Program-made: the position numbers and the translations under genes
The notes under the pieces: model-generated
The model's input: only the letters and a program-made list of their open reading frames with translations
What the model was told of the DNA's origin: nothing
Databases searched by the model: none
Shown: positions 1 through 7,494 of the stretch, in pieces
Position numbering within the stretch: the first letter of the stretch is position 1
Layout of the letters: every line of letters starts with the position of its first letter
NCBI RefSeq assembly: GCF_001440415.1
Contig: NZ_LLYA01000024.1
Span: 124,001 to 188,000 of the forward strand
Reading direction: 5' to 3'
DNA: 64,000 nt
From: Bradyrhizobium retamae
GTDB lineage: Bacteria > Pseudomonadota > Alphaproteobacteria > Rhizobiales > Xanthobacteraceae

Positions 1-387
1 GAGCGGAAACGGATGGATGGCTACATGCCGAACGAACTGCGGGGCGAACTGGCCTACAAGGTCCGTCCGCTGAACGGCGTGTGGGCGACGCCGCCCTATC
101 TGCACAACGGCTCGGTGCCGACCATCGACGATCTGCTCGGCGACCCGGAAAAGCGGCCGACGAAATTCTATCTCGGCAGCCGCGAATACGACCCCGTGAA
201 GCTCGGTTACAAAACCGACCCGATCGCCAATGGATTCGAATTCGATACATCCATTCGCGGCAACTCGAACAGGGGCCACGAATTCAGGAAGGACTTCAGC
301 AAGGAAAAGGAGATCAAGGGCGTCATCGGACCGGCGCTGTCGGCCGAGGATCGAAAGGCGCTGATCGAATACCTCAAGACGCTCTGA
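1..387 (+). CDS. Cytochrome c peroxidase-like di-haem protein, C-terminal part
   Basis: The 5' part lies left of the window. The visible 128 codons carry the stretch NGVWATPPYLHNGSVPTIDD, which is characteristic of the C-terminal haem domain of di-haem cytochrome c peroxidase/RoxA-like periplasmic proteins, where PPYLHNGS lies near the haem and is followed by a conserved DLL..P..RP segment. No CxxCH haem-binding motif is present in this fragment, so those motifs must lie upstream. The product would act in the periplasm as an electron-transfer or peroxide-reducing enzyme; the exact substrate cannot be told from the tail. The stop codon sits inside the first unit of a short tandem repeat. Confidence 0.75.
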   Translation, partial: ERKRMDGYMPNELRGELAYKVRPLNGVWATPPYLHNGSVPTIDDLLGDPEKRPTKFYLGSREYDPVKLGYKTDPIANGFEFDTSIRGNSNRGHEFRKDFSKEKEIKGVIGPALSAEDRKALIEYLKTL

Positions 388-427
388 GTCATCCGAGCTG
401 AGTCGTCCGAGCTGAGTCATTCGAGCG
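386..427. repeat. Three tandem 14-bp units at the end of the cytochrome gene
   Basis: Three consecutive near-identical units of the form GAGTCRTYCGAGCT start within the stop codon of the upstream gene. Units two and three differ from the first by one or two bases. Confidence 0.75.
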
Positions 428-434
428 CCTTCGC

Positions 435-453
435 GGCCGGGCTTCGCCCGGCC
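435..453 (+). terminator. G+C-rich hairpin after the cytochrome gene
   Basis: Perfect 8-bp stem GGCCGGGC / GCCCGGCC with a TTC loop. There is no downstream T-run, so it may be a weak or factor-assisted terminator, or a transcript-stabilising hairpin, lying between the cytochrome gene and the convergent small gene. Confidence 0.4.
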
Positions 454-489
454 GTCGCCACCTGCGCGCCGGCCCCGCCGCGTCGGAAT

Positions 490-732
490 CTAACGGCTGG
501 CCACCAGCCGCAAATGCGGTTTGATCGTTTCCTCAAGCTCGGCCTTGAGCTGGTGCACGCGCGGATCACCCGAGCGCGCCGCGCACAGCGAATATTGATT
601 GACCGAGCACGCCAGTGCGCGCCGCTCCTCGGCGGTCCGCGTCACTTCCGGGCTGGACAGTTTCAGCACCATCCCGCCGAGTTGCACGAGCATTTCGTCG
701 AGCGCCCGACCCATTCCGGCAATTTGATCCAT
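490..732 (-). CDS. Conserved-looking small hypothetical protein (80 aa)
   Basis: I do not recognise the family. The 80-residue product is soluble, has no signal peptide or membrane segment, and contains two cysteines (in ALACSVNQYSLCAARSGD). It looks mostly helical. The start is supported by a purine-rich GAGGGAG about eight bases before the ATG. It is convergent with the upstream cytochrome gene and divergent from the esterase gene. Support comes from the ribosome-binding site and plausible amino-acid composition only; it could still be a chance open frame. Confidence 0.5.
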   Translation of the reverse strand: MDQIAGMGRALDEMLVQLGGMVLKLSSPEVTRTAEERRALACSVNQYSLCAARSGDPRVHQLKAELEETIKPHLRLVASR

Positions 733-959
733 CGCACCACTCCCTCTGGAAGGAGTAATGATCGGCGCGCCCGGCCGTTCCCGCGCACGCTCGGTTAGGG
801 ATAATCAGAAGTAAACGGACCGCGATTCGCCCGCATATCGGCTTGAAGGAATCATGATCAATTGAAGGAGGCGGGCCCCGGTCTGCTCTGGAAAACGCCG
901 CAATTGCGGCGGCCGCGCCCGTTACCTATGCTGCCGTCCTGTTCCGCACGAGGCCCCGC

Positions 960-1922
960 ATGATCCCGCCGCTCGATCCCGTCGTCGCCCAGATCATTCC
1001 GCTGCTGCCGCTGCGCGATCCCGCGACCATGACACCGCAGAGCGCGCGCGATGCGCTCCGCGCATTGGCGGCCTCGCGCGCGGCAGTTCCGCCGCCTCCG
1101 GTGATGAGCACGGAAGACGTCAAGGTGAAAGGCGCGGCCGGATTCCTTGCCGCGCGGGCCTACCGGAACTCGAACGAAAAATCGCCGACGGTCGTGTTCT
1201 TTCACGGCGGCGGCTGGGTTGCAGGCGATCTCGAAACCCATGACCGGCAGGCGCGCTGGCTCGCGATCGAGACCGGTGCTGTCGTCGTCTCGGTCGATTA
1301 CCGCCGCCCGCCCGAGGTGCGCTTTCCCGGCGCCTTCGACGATGCCTTCACGGCCACACAGGACGTCATCGCCCGCATCGCCGAATTCGGCGGCGATGCC
1401 GCGCGCGTCGGCATCGCCGGCGACAGCGCGGGCGGCAATCTGGCCGCCACCACCGCGATCGCCTGCCGCGACGCCGGCATCAGGCTATCAGCTCAGTTGC
1501 TGGTCTATCCCGTCACCGACGTTGCCGGAAGTTTCGCAGACGCGACGGAAAACGCCCGCTTCCCCTCGCGCAGCGAGAACGCCGAAGGCTATTTCCTCAC
1601 CCGCGCCACGATGGAGTGGTTTTGCGGCCATTACCTCGAAGACAAAACGCACGGCACCGACTGGCGCGTCTCGCCGCTCCGCGCCAAGAACCTTGCAGGC
1701 GTGGCGCCGGCGATCGTCTGCACCGCGTGGTTCGATCCGCTCCGCGACGAAGGCAAGGCCTACGCCGATGCGCTAAAGGCCGCCGGCGTGCCGATCAGCT
1801 ATTGCGACGGCCTTGGCCTGATCCACGGCTATTTCGGCCTCGGCGAGGCGTCGGAGACCGCGAAGCGAGAAGCGCAGCGGGCGCGGGCGGATTTCAAGGC
1901 GCTGCTCGAAGCGGGCGTCTAG
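960..1922 (+). CDS. Alpha/beta hydrolase, hormone-sensitive-lipase-type esterase
   Basis: 320 residues, the usual length for bacterial HSL-family (family IV) carboxylesterases. The oxyanion-hole motif HGGGW is at residues 82-86 and the nucleophile elbow GDSAGG at 154-159 (Ser156). The acid and histidine of the triad are probably Asp259 (in WFDPLRDEG) and His289 (in GLIHGYF). These enzymes hydrolyse short- to medium-chain acyl esters and are usually cytoplasmic; no signal peptide is visible. The ATG follows GAGGCCCCGC, a modest ribosome-binding site. It stands alone, with a convergent tRNA gene downstream, so context gives no substrate. Confidence 0.9.
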   Translation: MIPPLDPVVAQIIPLLPLRDPATMTPQSARDALRALAASRAAVPPPPVMSTEDVKVKGAAGFLAARAYRNSNEKSPTVVFFHGGGWVAGDLETHDRQARWLAIETGAVVVSVDYRRPPEVRFPGAFDDAFTATQDVIARIAEFGGDAARVGIAGDSAGGNLAATTAIACRDAGIRLSAQLLVYPVTDVAGSFADATENARFPSRSENAEGYFLTRATMEWFCGHYLEDKTHGTDWRVSPLRAKNLAGVAPAIVCTAWFDPLRDEGKAYADALKAAGVPISYCDGLGLIHGYFGLGEASETAKREAQRARADFKALLEAGV

Positions 1923-1953
1923 CAAGGCGTTGCGCTATCCGGTCCTGGCGTGC

Positions 1954-2030
1954 TGGCGATCCCGGGAAGACTCGAACTTCCGACCTACGGTTTAGGAAAC
2001 CGTCGCTCTATCCGGCTGAGCTACGGGACC
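1954..2030 (-). tRNA. tRNA-Arg (anticodon CCU)
   Basis: The minus strand folds into a complete 77-nt cloverleaf: 7-bp acceptor stem (GGTCCCG with CGGGATC, one G-T pair), D-arm GCTC/GAGC, anticodon stem ACGGT/ACCGT with loop TTCCTAA (anticodon CCT in DNA), T-arm GGAAG/CTTCC with loop TTCGAGT, and an encoded 3' CCA. It reads AGG codons. The two flanking protein genes show no sign of integration at the tRNA 3' end. Confidence 0.97.
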
Positions 2031-2149
2031 GCGGACCCGCATGGCAAGGCAGGTGCTTGGGACGCTTCATAGCAAAGCAGGCGTGGCATCGCCAGCCCCT
2101 CCGGGCCGCCCCCTTTCGGCCCCGCAAAGGGATTCCCGCGTCGATCCAA

Positions 2150-2180
2150 AACCAAAAAGGAGCCGTCCGCCGACGGCTCC
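2150..2180 (-). terminator. Orphan intrinsic terminator, minus strand
   Basis: Perfect 9-bp stem GGAGCCGTC / GACGGCTCC with a 4-base loop at 2159-2180; read on the minus strand it is followed at once by TTTTTGG. No minus-strand gene lies upstream of it between 2181 and 2404, so it may end an unannotated small RNA. It could also insulate the tRNA gene from upstream transcription. Confidence 0.65.
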
Positions 2181-2344
2181 AGTTGCGGCTTTTTCTGCCC
2201 CGCGTACCGCCGTTACCTTGTTTGCGGTCATACCTTTTCAACATACGGCTGATTCGGCCTCTCGCACGTGGCCGGGGAGTGACACAGTCGAAACCCGACG
2301 CCACGCCGCATTCCCAAGTCATGCCGAACTTCTCCGAATGCCGT

Positions 2345-2369
2345 GGAACGTTCGCGCATGCGTTCTGTT
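2345..2369 (+). promoter_or_regulatory. Possible EcfG (general stress) promoter
   Basis: GGAAC at 2345-2349 and TGTT at 2366-2369, 16 bases apart, match the alphaproteobacterial EcfG consensus GGAAC-N16/17-CGTT in eight of nine positions. The predicted start would be near 2376, about 30 bases before the ATG of a PRC-barrel protein, a family often under general-stress control. Match made by eye only. Confidence 0.4.
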
Positions 2370-2404
2370 CTAGGAACATCGATCAACCTTCCGAGGAGGA
2401 CAAA

Positions 2405-2947
2405 ATGCAGAAACTCTTAGCCGCGGCTCTCTTGAGCGCCGCCGTCTTCAGTGCTCCCGCCTATGCGCAGACCGCACAGACAGCTCAGCCCGCCGCCCCC
2501 GCCGCGACGGCCGGCTCGCAGGAAAAGATGGAGCTCAAGGGGAACTGGCGCGCGTCCAAGCTCATGGGCCTCGACGTCTATAATGACGGCAATGAAAAGC
2601 TCGGCGAGATCAATGAGCTGATTCTCGACAAGGAGGGCAAGGTCAATGCTGTAGTCATCGGCGTCGGCGGCTTCCTGGGCATGGGCGAGCACGACATCGC
2701 CGTTTCCATGGACAAGCTCAAATTCGTCGAGGAGCCGGTCCGCACCAGCTCGACGGCGCCCGGAGCGACCACGCGCGACACTACAGGCACGCAACGCGAG
2801 ACCACGACGGGCGCGGCCACGGGCGCCACGACGACGACCGGACGCAGCGGCGATGCGAACGACTGGATGCCTGATCACGCCATGATGAGCGGCACCAAGG
2901 AGCAGCTCAAGGCAATGCCGCAGTTCAAATATTCAGACTACAACTGA
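2405..2947 (+). CDS. Secreted PRC-barrel domain protein
   Basis: 180 residues. An N-terminal signal peptide (about residues 1-21, ending SAPAYAQ) is followed by an Ala/Thr/Gln-rich linker and a PRC-barrel-like domain (about 45-110), with the typical stretches LMGLDVYNDGNEKLGEINE and NAVVIGVGGFLGMGE. A Thr-rich low-complexity region (about 117-145) precedes the C-terminal tail. The ATG follows a strong GAGGAGG site; the open frame extends further upstream but without a good start. PRC-barrel proteins of this kind are common stress-induced periplasmic or envelope proteins in Bradyrhizobium; the molecular role is unknown. A candidate EcfG promoter lies upstream and a clear terminator downstream, so it is a single-gene unit. 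Confidence 0.88.
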   Translation: MQKLLAAALLSAAVFSAPAYAQTAQTAQPAAPAATAGSQEKMELKGNWRASKLMGLDVYNDGNEKLGEINELILDKEGKVNAVVIGVGGFLGMGEHDIAVSMDKLKFVEEPVRTSSTAPGATTRDTTGTQRETTTGAATGATTTTGRSGDANDWMPDHAMMSGTKEQLKAMPQFKYSDYN

Positions 2948-2970
2948 GGCGTCCGGCGCTTGATGATGAA

Positions 2971-2994
2971 GGCCCCACCTTGGTGGGGCCTTTT
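2971..2994 (+). terminator. Rho-independent terminator of the PRC-barrel gene
   Basis: Perfect 9-bp stem GGCCCCACC / GGTGGGGCC with a TT loop, followed by TTTT, 23 bases after the stop codon. Confidence 0.9.
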
Positions 2995-3048
2995 CTCATG
3001 AGTGGATAAGGAAGTGAGCCCGTGTCGCGGGTGCGTGTCCCGCAGCCA

Positions 3049-4008
3049 CTACGCCTTGATGTTGTTCTCGCGGACCACCTGTCCCCAGATGCTCACCTGC
3101 TTGGCGAAGAAGGCGCCGAAATCCTTGCCGTCGGCAAGCAGCAGCGACATGTTCTGCGTATCGCGCAACTGCGCCGCTACGGCCGGCTCACTCAGAATCT
3201 CCTTCACCGATTTCGCCATGCCGGCGACGGCATCTTCCGGCGTTCCCTTTGGCGCGAAAACGCCCCACCAGGCCAGCGTCTCGAAATCGGGAAAGCCCGC
3301 TTCGATCGCGGTCTGCGTATCCTTCAGCACGGGCATCCGCTCGCGGCCCATCTGCAGGATCGGCCGCAGCCTGTTGGTGCCGAGTTGCGCCGTGATCAGC
3401 GCCGCCGATCCCACGATGAGATCGACATGGCCGCCGAGCACGTCGTTCATCGCCGGACCGCCGCCGCGGTAGGGCACATGCGTGATCTCGACGCCGGCCC
3501 TCTTAGCCAGCACTGTCATAGCCAGATGGCCGAGCGTGCCGATCCCGACGGAGGCATATTTCACCGCGCCAGGCGTTGTCTTGCAGGCCGCGACCACGTC
3601 GGCAAAGGTCTTGTACGGCCGCTCGGCGTTCGCGGCGACGACATACGGCGCCGTGCCGACCAGGAACACCGGCACCAAATCCTTCTCGACATCCAGCCCC
3701 GGCTTTTCGAGAATCGATGGGATGACCGCGTGCGAATCGAACGTCACCAGGAACGTCGCGCCGTCAGGCGCGCTCTTGGCGACCTGCACGGCACCGAGCG
3801 AGCCGGCCGCGCCGGATTTGTTCTCCACCAGCACGGTGCGGCCGAGCTTCGTCTGCAGATGAGACTGCAATAGCCGCGCCAGCGCATCGGTCGATCCACC
3901 CGGCGGGAACGGCACTACCAGTGTCATGTTCTTGGCCGGCTGCGCCAGCGCCGGCGTCACCGCGAACGCGGCTGTCGCCGCAAGCAAGTTGCGTCTTGTA
4001 ATCTTCAC
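3049..4008 (-). CDS. Bug-family tripartite tricarboxylate transporter receptor
   Basis: 319 residues, standard length for TctC/Bug periplasmic solute-binding proteins. It has a Tat-like signal (MKITRRNLLAATAAFAV, cleavage near ALA-QP), then the family signature VVPFPPGGSTDALAR and the NKSGAAGSLG segment that contacts the ligand carboxylate. GTG start preceded by GGGAGGAGGG. No TctA/TctB membrane genes are nearby, as is usual for these expanded receptor families. It lies downstream of the cupin and RraA-like genes on the same strand, suggesting it captures a carboxylic acid used by those enzymes, but the 150-base gap with palindromic repeats leaves co-transcription open. Confidence 0.92.
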   Translation of the reverse strand: MKITRRNLLAATAAFAVTPALAQPAKNMTLVVPFPPGGSTDALARLLQSHLQTKLGRTVLVENKSGAAGSLGAVQVAKSAPDGATFLVTFDSHAVIPSILEKPGLDVEKDLVPVFLVGTAPYVVAANAERPYKTFADVVAACKTTPGAVKYASVGIGTLGHLAMTVLAKRAGVEITHVPYRGGGPAMNDVLGGHVDLIVGSAALITAQLGTNRLRPILQMGRERMPVLKDTQTAIEAGFPDFETLAWWGVFAPKGTPEDAVAGMAKSVKEILSEPAVAAQLRDTQNMSLLLADGKDFGAFFAKQVSIWGQVVRENNIKA

Positions 4009-4067
4009 AGAACCCTCCTCCCGTTATCAATCGCGATTTTTTTGTTTTTGTTCGCAGACTTGTCTTA

Positions 4068-4103
4068 GATCATGATGCGATTAGGCGGAATCGCATCATG
4101 ATC
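4068..4103. repeat. Palindromic element, 15-bp perfect arms
   Basis: GATCATGATGCGATT and its exact inverse complement separated by AGGCGG. This is a typical short dispersed palindrome of Bradyrhizobium/Rhodopseudomonas chromosomes and could act in mRNA 3'-end protection between the cupin and Bug genes. Confidence 0.8.
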
Positions 4104-4114
4104 TCCTCTCCTTT

Positions 4115-4163
4115 GAGCATGATCTTTTCAGAAAACCGGTTCCCACTTTTCCGGATCATGCTC
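4115..4163. repeat. Palindromic REP-like element
   Basis: The arms GAGCATGATC / GATCATGCTC enclose an imperfectly paired middle containing AAAACCGGTTCCCACTTTT. It abuts the stop codon of the cupin gene and follows closely a second palindrome. It is a recurrent intergenic repeat type in Bradyrhizobium genomes (recalled, not searched). Confidence 0.8.
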
Positions 4164-4531
4164 TAGGTGCCGAAGCCAGACCCGGCCTTTTTGTATTCGG
4201 GGCGCGGCGGACTGAAGATGTCAAGCACACGCGCACCTTCCGGTCCAGCCCGCATGGTGTGCGGCACGTTGCCGGGCGTCCGCCAGAAATCGCCCTTTTT
4301 GACCGGAATTTCCTCACCGCCCTGAACGCGGATCGCCGATCCCTCAAGCAGCACGCCCCATTGTTCTTCGGGGTGATGATGCAGCGTGCCCTGCGCATGC
4401 GGCGCCAGCGTCACCACCGACAGCATGGCGTGCTCGCCGGAAAAGATGCGTGTAGTGACGCCGGCGGCGAGTTCGCGAAGCAGGCCGTCATGCGGATTGT
4501 CCAAACTGTGAAATTCATCTCTCTGACTCAT
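4163..4531 (-). CDS. Cupin-domain protein
   Basis: 122 residues forming one small cupin. The metal-binding motif 1 is visible as PHAQGTLHHHPEEQWGVLLEG (His residues plus Glu) and motif 2 as PGNVPHTMRAGPEG. Such one-domain cupins are isomerases, dioxygenases or sensors; no specific activity can be assigned. The start used is the ATG preceded by AGGGAGAAACG, ten codons inside the longest frame. It lies 29 bases after the RraA-like gene on the same strand, so the two are very probably one transcription unit. Confidence 0.85.
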   Translation of the reverse strand: MSQRDEFHSLDNPHDGLLRELAAGVTTRIFSGEHAMLSVVTLAPHAQGTLHHHPEEQWGVLLEGSAIRVQGGEEIPVKKGDFWRTPGNVPHTMRAGPEGARVLDIFSPPRPEYKKAGSGFGT

Positions 4532-4560
4532 CGTTTCTCCCTGCGTGCTGTCGCGCCCCA

Positions 4561-5199
4561 TCAGGACTTGCCGTAGCTGCCCTGGTAGCGGCCTTCGCGG
4601 ATCGCTGTGAGCGTGTCTTCCTCGCGCGCGATCTGGGCGCGGACCGCCTCGAGCAATGTGGCGGCCACAGCAGTGGGGAACGATACCACGCCGTCCTCAT
4701 CGCCCACCACAATGTCACCGGGAGAAATCACCGACCCGCCGATGGAAACCGGCACGTTGATCTCGCCGGGCCCGCTCTTGTACGGGCCGCGGTGGATCGC
4801 CGCGCGGGCAAAGCAGGGAAAGTCGGAGGCAGCGAAGGCTGCGACGTCGCGGATGGCGCCGTCGATCACATAGCCCGCGGCGCCCCGGTATTCGGCGATG
4901 TTCTTCATGATCTCGCCGACCAGCGCCCGCGTCTCGTCACCGCCGCCATCAACCACGATTACGTCGCCCGGCCCGACCAGTTCAAGCGCCTGGTGGATCG
5001 CAAGGTTGTCGCCGGGCCGCGTGCGCACTGTAAAAGCAACTCCGACCAGCCGGCCGGCGCGATGAAACGGCCGCAGGCCCACGGCGCCCGGCAGCCGCGC
5101 AAGGTTGTCGCTGATGATCGAGGTCGGCGCGTTCCTGAACGCCTCGATCAGCTCAGGCGCGGGCTTCGGCACGCTCGTCATGGCCGTGGTGATGGTCAT
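4561..5199 (-). CDS. RraA-family aldolase (HMG/CHA aldolase-like)
   Basis: 212 residues, typical of RraA-like 4-hydroxy-4-methyl-2-oxoglutarate/4-carboxy-4-hydroxy-2-oxoadipate aldolases. It has the conserved core VIVVDGGGDETRALVGEIM and GAAGYVIDGAIRDVAA, including the Arg-Asp pair that binds substrate carboxylate and the metal. These enzymes cleave hydroxy-oxo diacids from aromatic-acid catabolism to pyruvate or oxaloacetate. The start at the ATG after AGAGGAAACAG is preferred over upstream in-frame codons. First gene of a likely RraA-cupin unit with a Bug receptor further on. The AraC gene on the other strand starts 279 bases away and is a candidate regulator. Confidence 0.85.
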   Translation of the reverse strand: MTITTAMTSVPKPAPELIEAFRNAPTSIISDNLARLPGAVGLRPFHRAGRLVGVAFTVRTRPGDNLAIHQALELVGPGDVIVVDGGGDETRALVGEIMKNIAEYRGAAGYVIDGAIRDVAAFAASDFPCFARAAIHRGPYKSGPGEINVPVSIGGSVISPGDIVVGDEDGVVSFPTAVAATLLEAVRAQIAREEDTLTAIREGRYQGSYGKS

Positions 5200-5478
5200 A
5201 GAGACTGTTTCCTCTTGCTTCCTCTTGCGGCTCCGGCCCGCCCGGCGCGAGGGCTCCAGATTAGCCGCCACATGATGGCTTGGGTTGCTGCAAAACAATT
5301 AGCATTCCGCTTGAGCAGGTATAATGGATTTGGATGGGTCCGGGACGGCGCGCCCCCGGGGGACCCGCACGTCACGCGGTCCTTTCGAAATTTTCGCTTC
5401 GGCCACACTTCTTAATGCGGCGTTAACCAGACCGGCCGACGCTGGCTACGAAGATTCGCGCCGCCCAGTTGTCTTACA

Positions 5479-6435
5479 ATGCTATTTAAGAACCTTGCCC
5501 CCTCGCCGGCCCTTTCGATCATCCGGTTTTCAGACATCGACGCCTTCCGGCCGGTCGAATTCGTCGCCGATGCGCGCAGCGTCCCGCTGAATCTTGCGAA
5601 CTTCCATACCGCGCGCGCGACGGTGCAGTTGCCCTGCTGCCAGATCACTGTGCTCCGCTCGTTTCCACGTATCGTCGATGTCAGCTACCGCGCCGCGCAT
5701 GGCGTCGTCATCTTCCAGATCGAGGACGACTACGACGTAGCCGTCAACGGCATGTCCGTGGATCGTCCGGCTTTTGTCGGCATGCGCGGCAATGTGGATC
5801 TGCAGTTCGTCGAACCCCGTGGGTCGCTGCACGCGATCATCACCCTTGGCGCGGGCCTGCGGGATCGGGAATGGTTCGATACGCCGGACCGGCTATGCCC
5901 GTTCATGCCGGACCCCGAGGCCCTCGCAACGGTCAGATTCGTCACGATTGGTATTTTGCAGACGGCTTCCGCCAGGCCGGAACTGTTGCAGGAGCCGCGT
6001 TCGGCGCTGGCCCTCCAGGAAGGCCTGCTGCTCGCCATCGACGACATGTTCCGCAGCGGCCGGACACCGGAAGTGGCGGGCAAGATTGCAAGCAGGGGCT
6101 ATTGCCGCCTTGTTCGCATGATCGACGAGTATGTCGCCTTTCATGCCGCCTCGGCGATCTACAGCGCCGACCTCGCCGAACAATGCGGCGTGTCGGTCAG
6201 GACGCTGGGCACGGCGGTGGCAAGCGTCCGCGGCATGAGCCTGCATCGCTATCTGCGCCTCAAGCAGCTTTGGTCGGCGCGCGCGCAACTCGTGAAAGGA
6301 TCCGACGCGATCACCGTGACGTCGTGCGCCCGAGCCAACGGCTTCCATCACATGGGCGAATTCGCAAGACTCTATCGCGCAGTGTTCCATGAAACGGCGT
6401 CGCGCACGCTGGCTCGCGCGAGGGGCGCTGACTGA
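5479..6435 (+). CDS. AraC-family transcriptional regulator
   Basis: 318 residues. The N-terminal 200 residues resemble the AraC-binding-like domain of AtoS/OruR/FeaR-type regulators. The C-terminal 100 form the two-helix-turn-helix AraC DNA-binding domain, with the first HTH around LAEQCGVSVRTLGTAVASV and the second around SCARANGFHHMGEFARLYRA, the latter followed by the conserved F..x.T...R segment in degenerate form. It is divergent from the RraA-cupin-Bug cluster, so control of that cluster is a reasonable inference. No effector can be deduced. The start has no strong Shine-Dalgarno site, so it is tentative. Confidence 0.85.
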   Translation: MLFKNLAPSPALSIIRFSDIDAFRPVEFVADARSVPLNLANFHTARATVQLPCCQITVLRSFPRIVDVSYRAAHGVVIFQIEDDYDVAVNGMSVDRPAFVGMRGNVDLQFVEPRGSLHAIITLGAGLRDREWFDTPDRLCPFMPDPEALATVRFVTIGILQTASARPELLQEPRSALALQEGLLLAIDDMFRSGRTPEVAGKIASRGYCRLVRMIDEYVAFHAASAIYSADLAEQCGVSVRTLGTAVASVRGMSLHRYLRLKQLWSARAQLVKGSDAITVTSCARANGFHHMGEFARLYRAVFHETASRTLARARGAD

Positions 6436-6645
6436 TTCTTGCCACAATGTGGCGTGCTTATCTGCTCGCCCCTCAGATGGTACACTTAGAATCACTACAG
6501 TGTCCTCTGCGGGAACTTGCCCTGCTCTCGAATTTCTTCAAGTTTTGTAACGGCCTGGCACTGTGTTCCATCGGTCACATGAACCGGGTAACGTCACAAC
6601 GCCAGCGGGAACATCGGGCAATTTCGGCGTGACAGCGCTGCCAAA

Positions 6646-7332
6646 ATGATGACAATCGGCTCAATCAAAGTTCCCAGGAATTTCGACCGGAGCAAATCGT
6701 CCGTGATCGCCTCACGTGCATCGTCATTGGTTTTTGCCGCAATCGGAGGGCTGTTCGTGCTCGCGCCGGTGGCTTCAGATGCGCAGTGGTGGCGTAGCGC
6801 ACCGTTCGATTTCGAATCCTGCGCCGATGTGGCCGAGAAGGCGACGACCAAAGAAGAAAAGACGGCGAAACTCGCTGAATGCAACGCGAAATTCGCTGGC
6901 CGCCGCAAGCCCGGCGGCGGCTACACCTATTACGACTTCATGCAGGACCGGACGTTCGACATCGCGGGTCCCAACCCGACGCCGGAAGAGCAGAAAAGGA
7001 TCGACGAGCAATATACTGCCTATCTCGAGCGCGAGCGGCGCAACCACATCGCCGCCGCGGCGGCGGCCAAGCAGCACCAGCCCGAGCCGCCGCCCGCACA
7101 GGGAATACAACAGGTCTCCCTGCGCACGGAGCAGGCCCCTTCGCCGGTCGAAACCGAGAGAGTGCCGATACCAGTGGCGAGCCCGGTCAAGCAGGCCGCA
7201 CGAATCAAGGCGGCCCAATGCGCCAAGAATCAATTCTCGTGTGAATGGCCGCGGCTCTCGGAGAGCATCAACGAATTGAAGCGGCTGTTCAATCCACAGC
7301 AGCAGCAGCCGAGCAAGCAGAAGAAGAGCTAA
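6646..7332 (+). CDS. Hypothetical exported protein (228 aa)
   Basis: Not recognised. A hydrophobic segment around residues 24-44 (SSLVFAAIGGLFVLAPVASD) looks like a signal peptide or anchor. The remainder is soluble, with three further cysteines, a central Tyr-rich stretch (GGGYTYYDFMQDRTFDI), an Ala/Gln/Pro-rich linker and a basic C-terminus ending in poly-Gln/Lys. Two consecutive ATGs begin the frame and neither has a clear ribosome-binding site, so the start may be up to a few codons off. It is followed by a dispersed repeat and stands alone. Confidence 0.65.
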   Translation: MMTIGSIKVPRNFDRSKSSVIASRASSLVFAAIGGLFVLAPVASDAQWWRSAPFDFESCADVAEKATTKEEKTAKLAECNAKFAGRRKPGGGYTYYDFMQDRTFDIAGPNPTPEEQKRIDEQYTAYLERERRNHIAAAAAAKQHQPEPPPAQGIQQVSLRTEQAPSPVETERVPIPVASPVKQAARIKAAQCAKNQFSCEWPRLSESINELKRLFNPQQQQPSKQKKS

Positions 7333-7340
7333 CGCTCTGC

Positions 7341-7455
7341 GTCATTCCGGGGCGCGCGCAGCGCGAACTTTGATGTGCGGCTTGCACATCGAAGAACCCC
7401 GAGATCGTGGCGCGAGATTCCGGGTTCGCTCGCAACTCTCACCCTCCGGAATGAC
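7341..7455. repeat. Dispersed inverted-repeat element (GTCATTCCGG type)
   Basis: It begins GTCATTCCGG and ends CCGGAATGAC; internal segments also pair (GATGTGCGGC/TTGCACATC and a GCGCGAGATTCCGGGTTCGC part). No coding potential. A related element is at 9833-9959. Confidence 0.75.
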
Positions 7456-7494
7456 CTCGACCATTCAATCCGCTGGATCGTGGAGATATCAGCG

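Larger units (their letters stand above)
2031..2404. other. Intergenic region with orphan minus-strand terminator and stress-type promoter
   Basis: This 374-base gap between the tRNA and the PRC-barrel gene contains no convincing protein gene. It holds a strong hairpin with a T-run on the minus strand (2150-2180) that follows no annotated gene, and a possible GGAAC/TGTT promoter for the PRC-barrel gene near its right end. The open frame crossing it on the minus strand also runs through the tRNA and was rejected. Confidence 0.7.

Noticed and set aside
1954..2040. tRNA-Arg as an integration (att) site
   Set aside because: No integrase gene and no direct repeat of the tRNA 3' end was seen nearby.
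2008..2379. Minus-strand frame of 123 codons across the tRNA gene
   Set aside because: It overlaps a complete tRNA cloverleaf and has no ribosome-binding site or recognisable sequence.
6436..6645. Possible short genes between the AraC regulator and the next hypothetical gene
   Set aside because: No frame with a ribosome-binding site or sensible composition was seen in these 210 bases.
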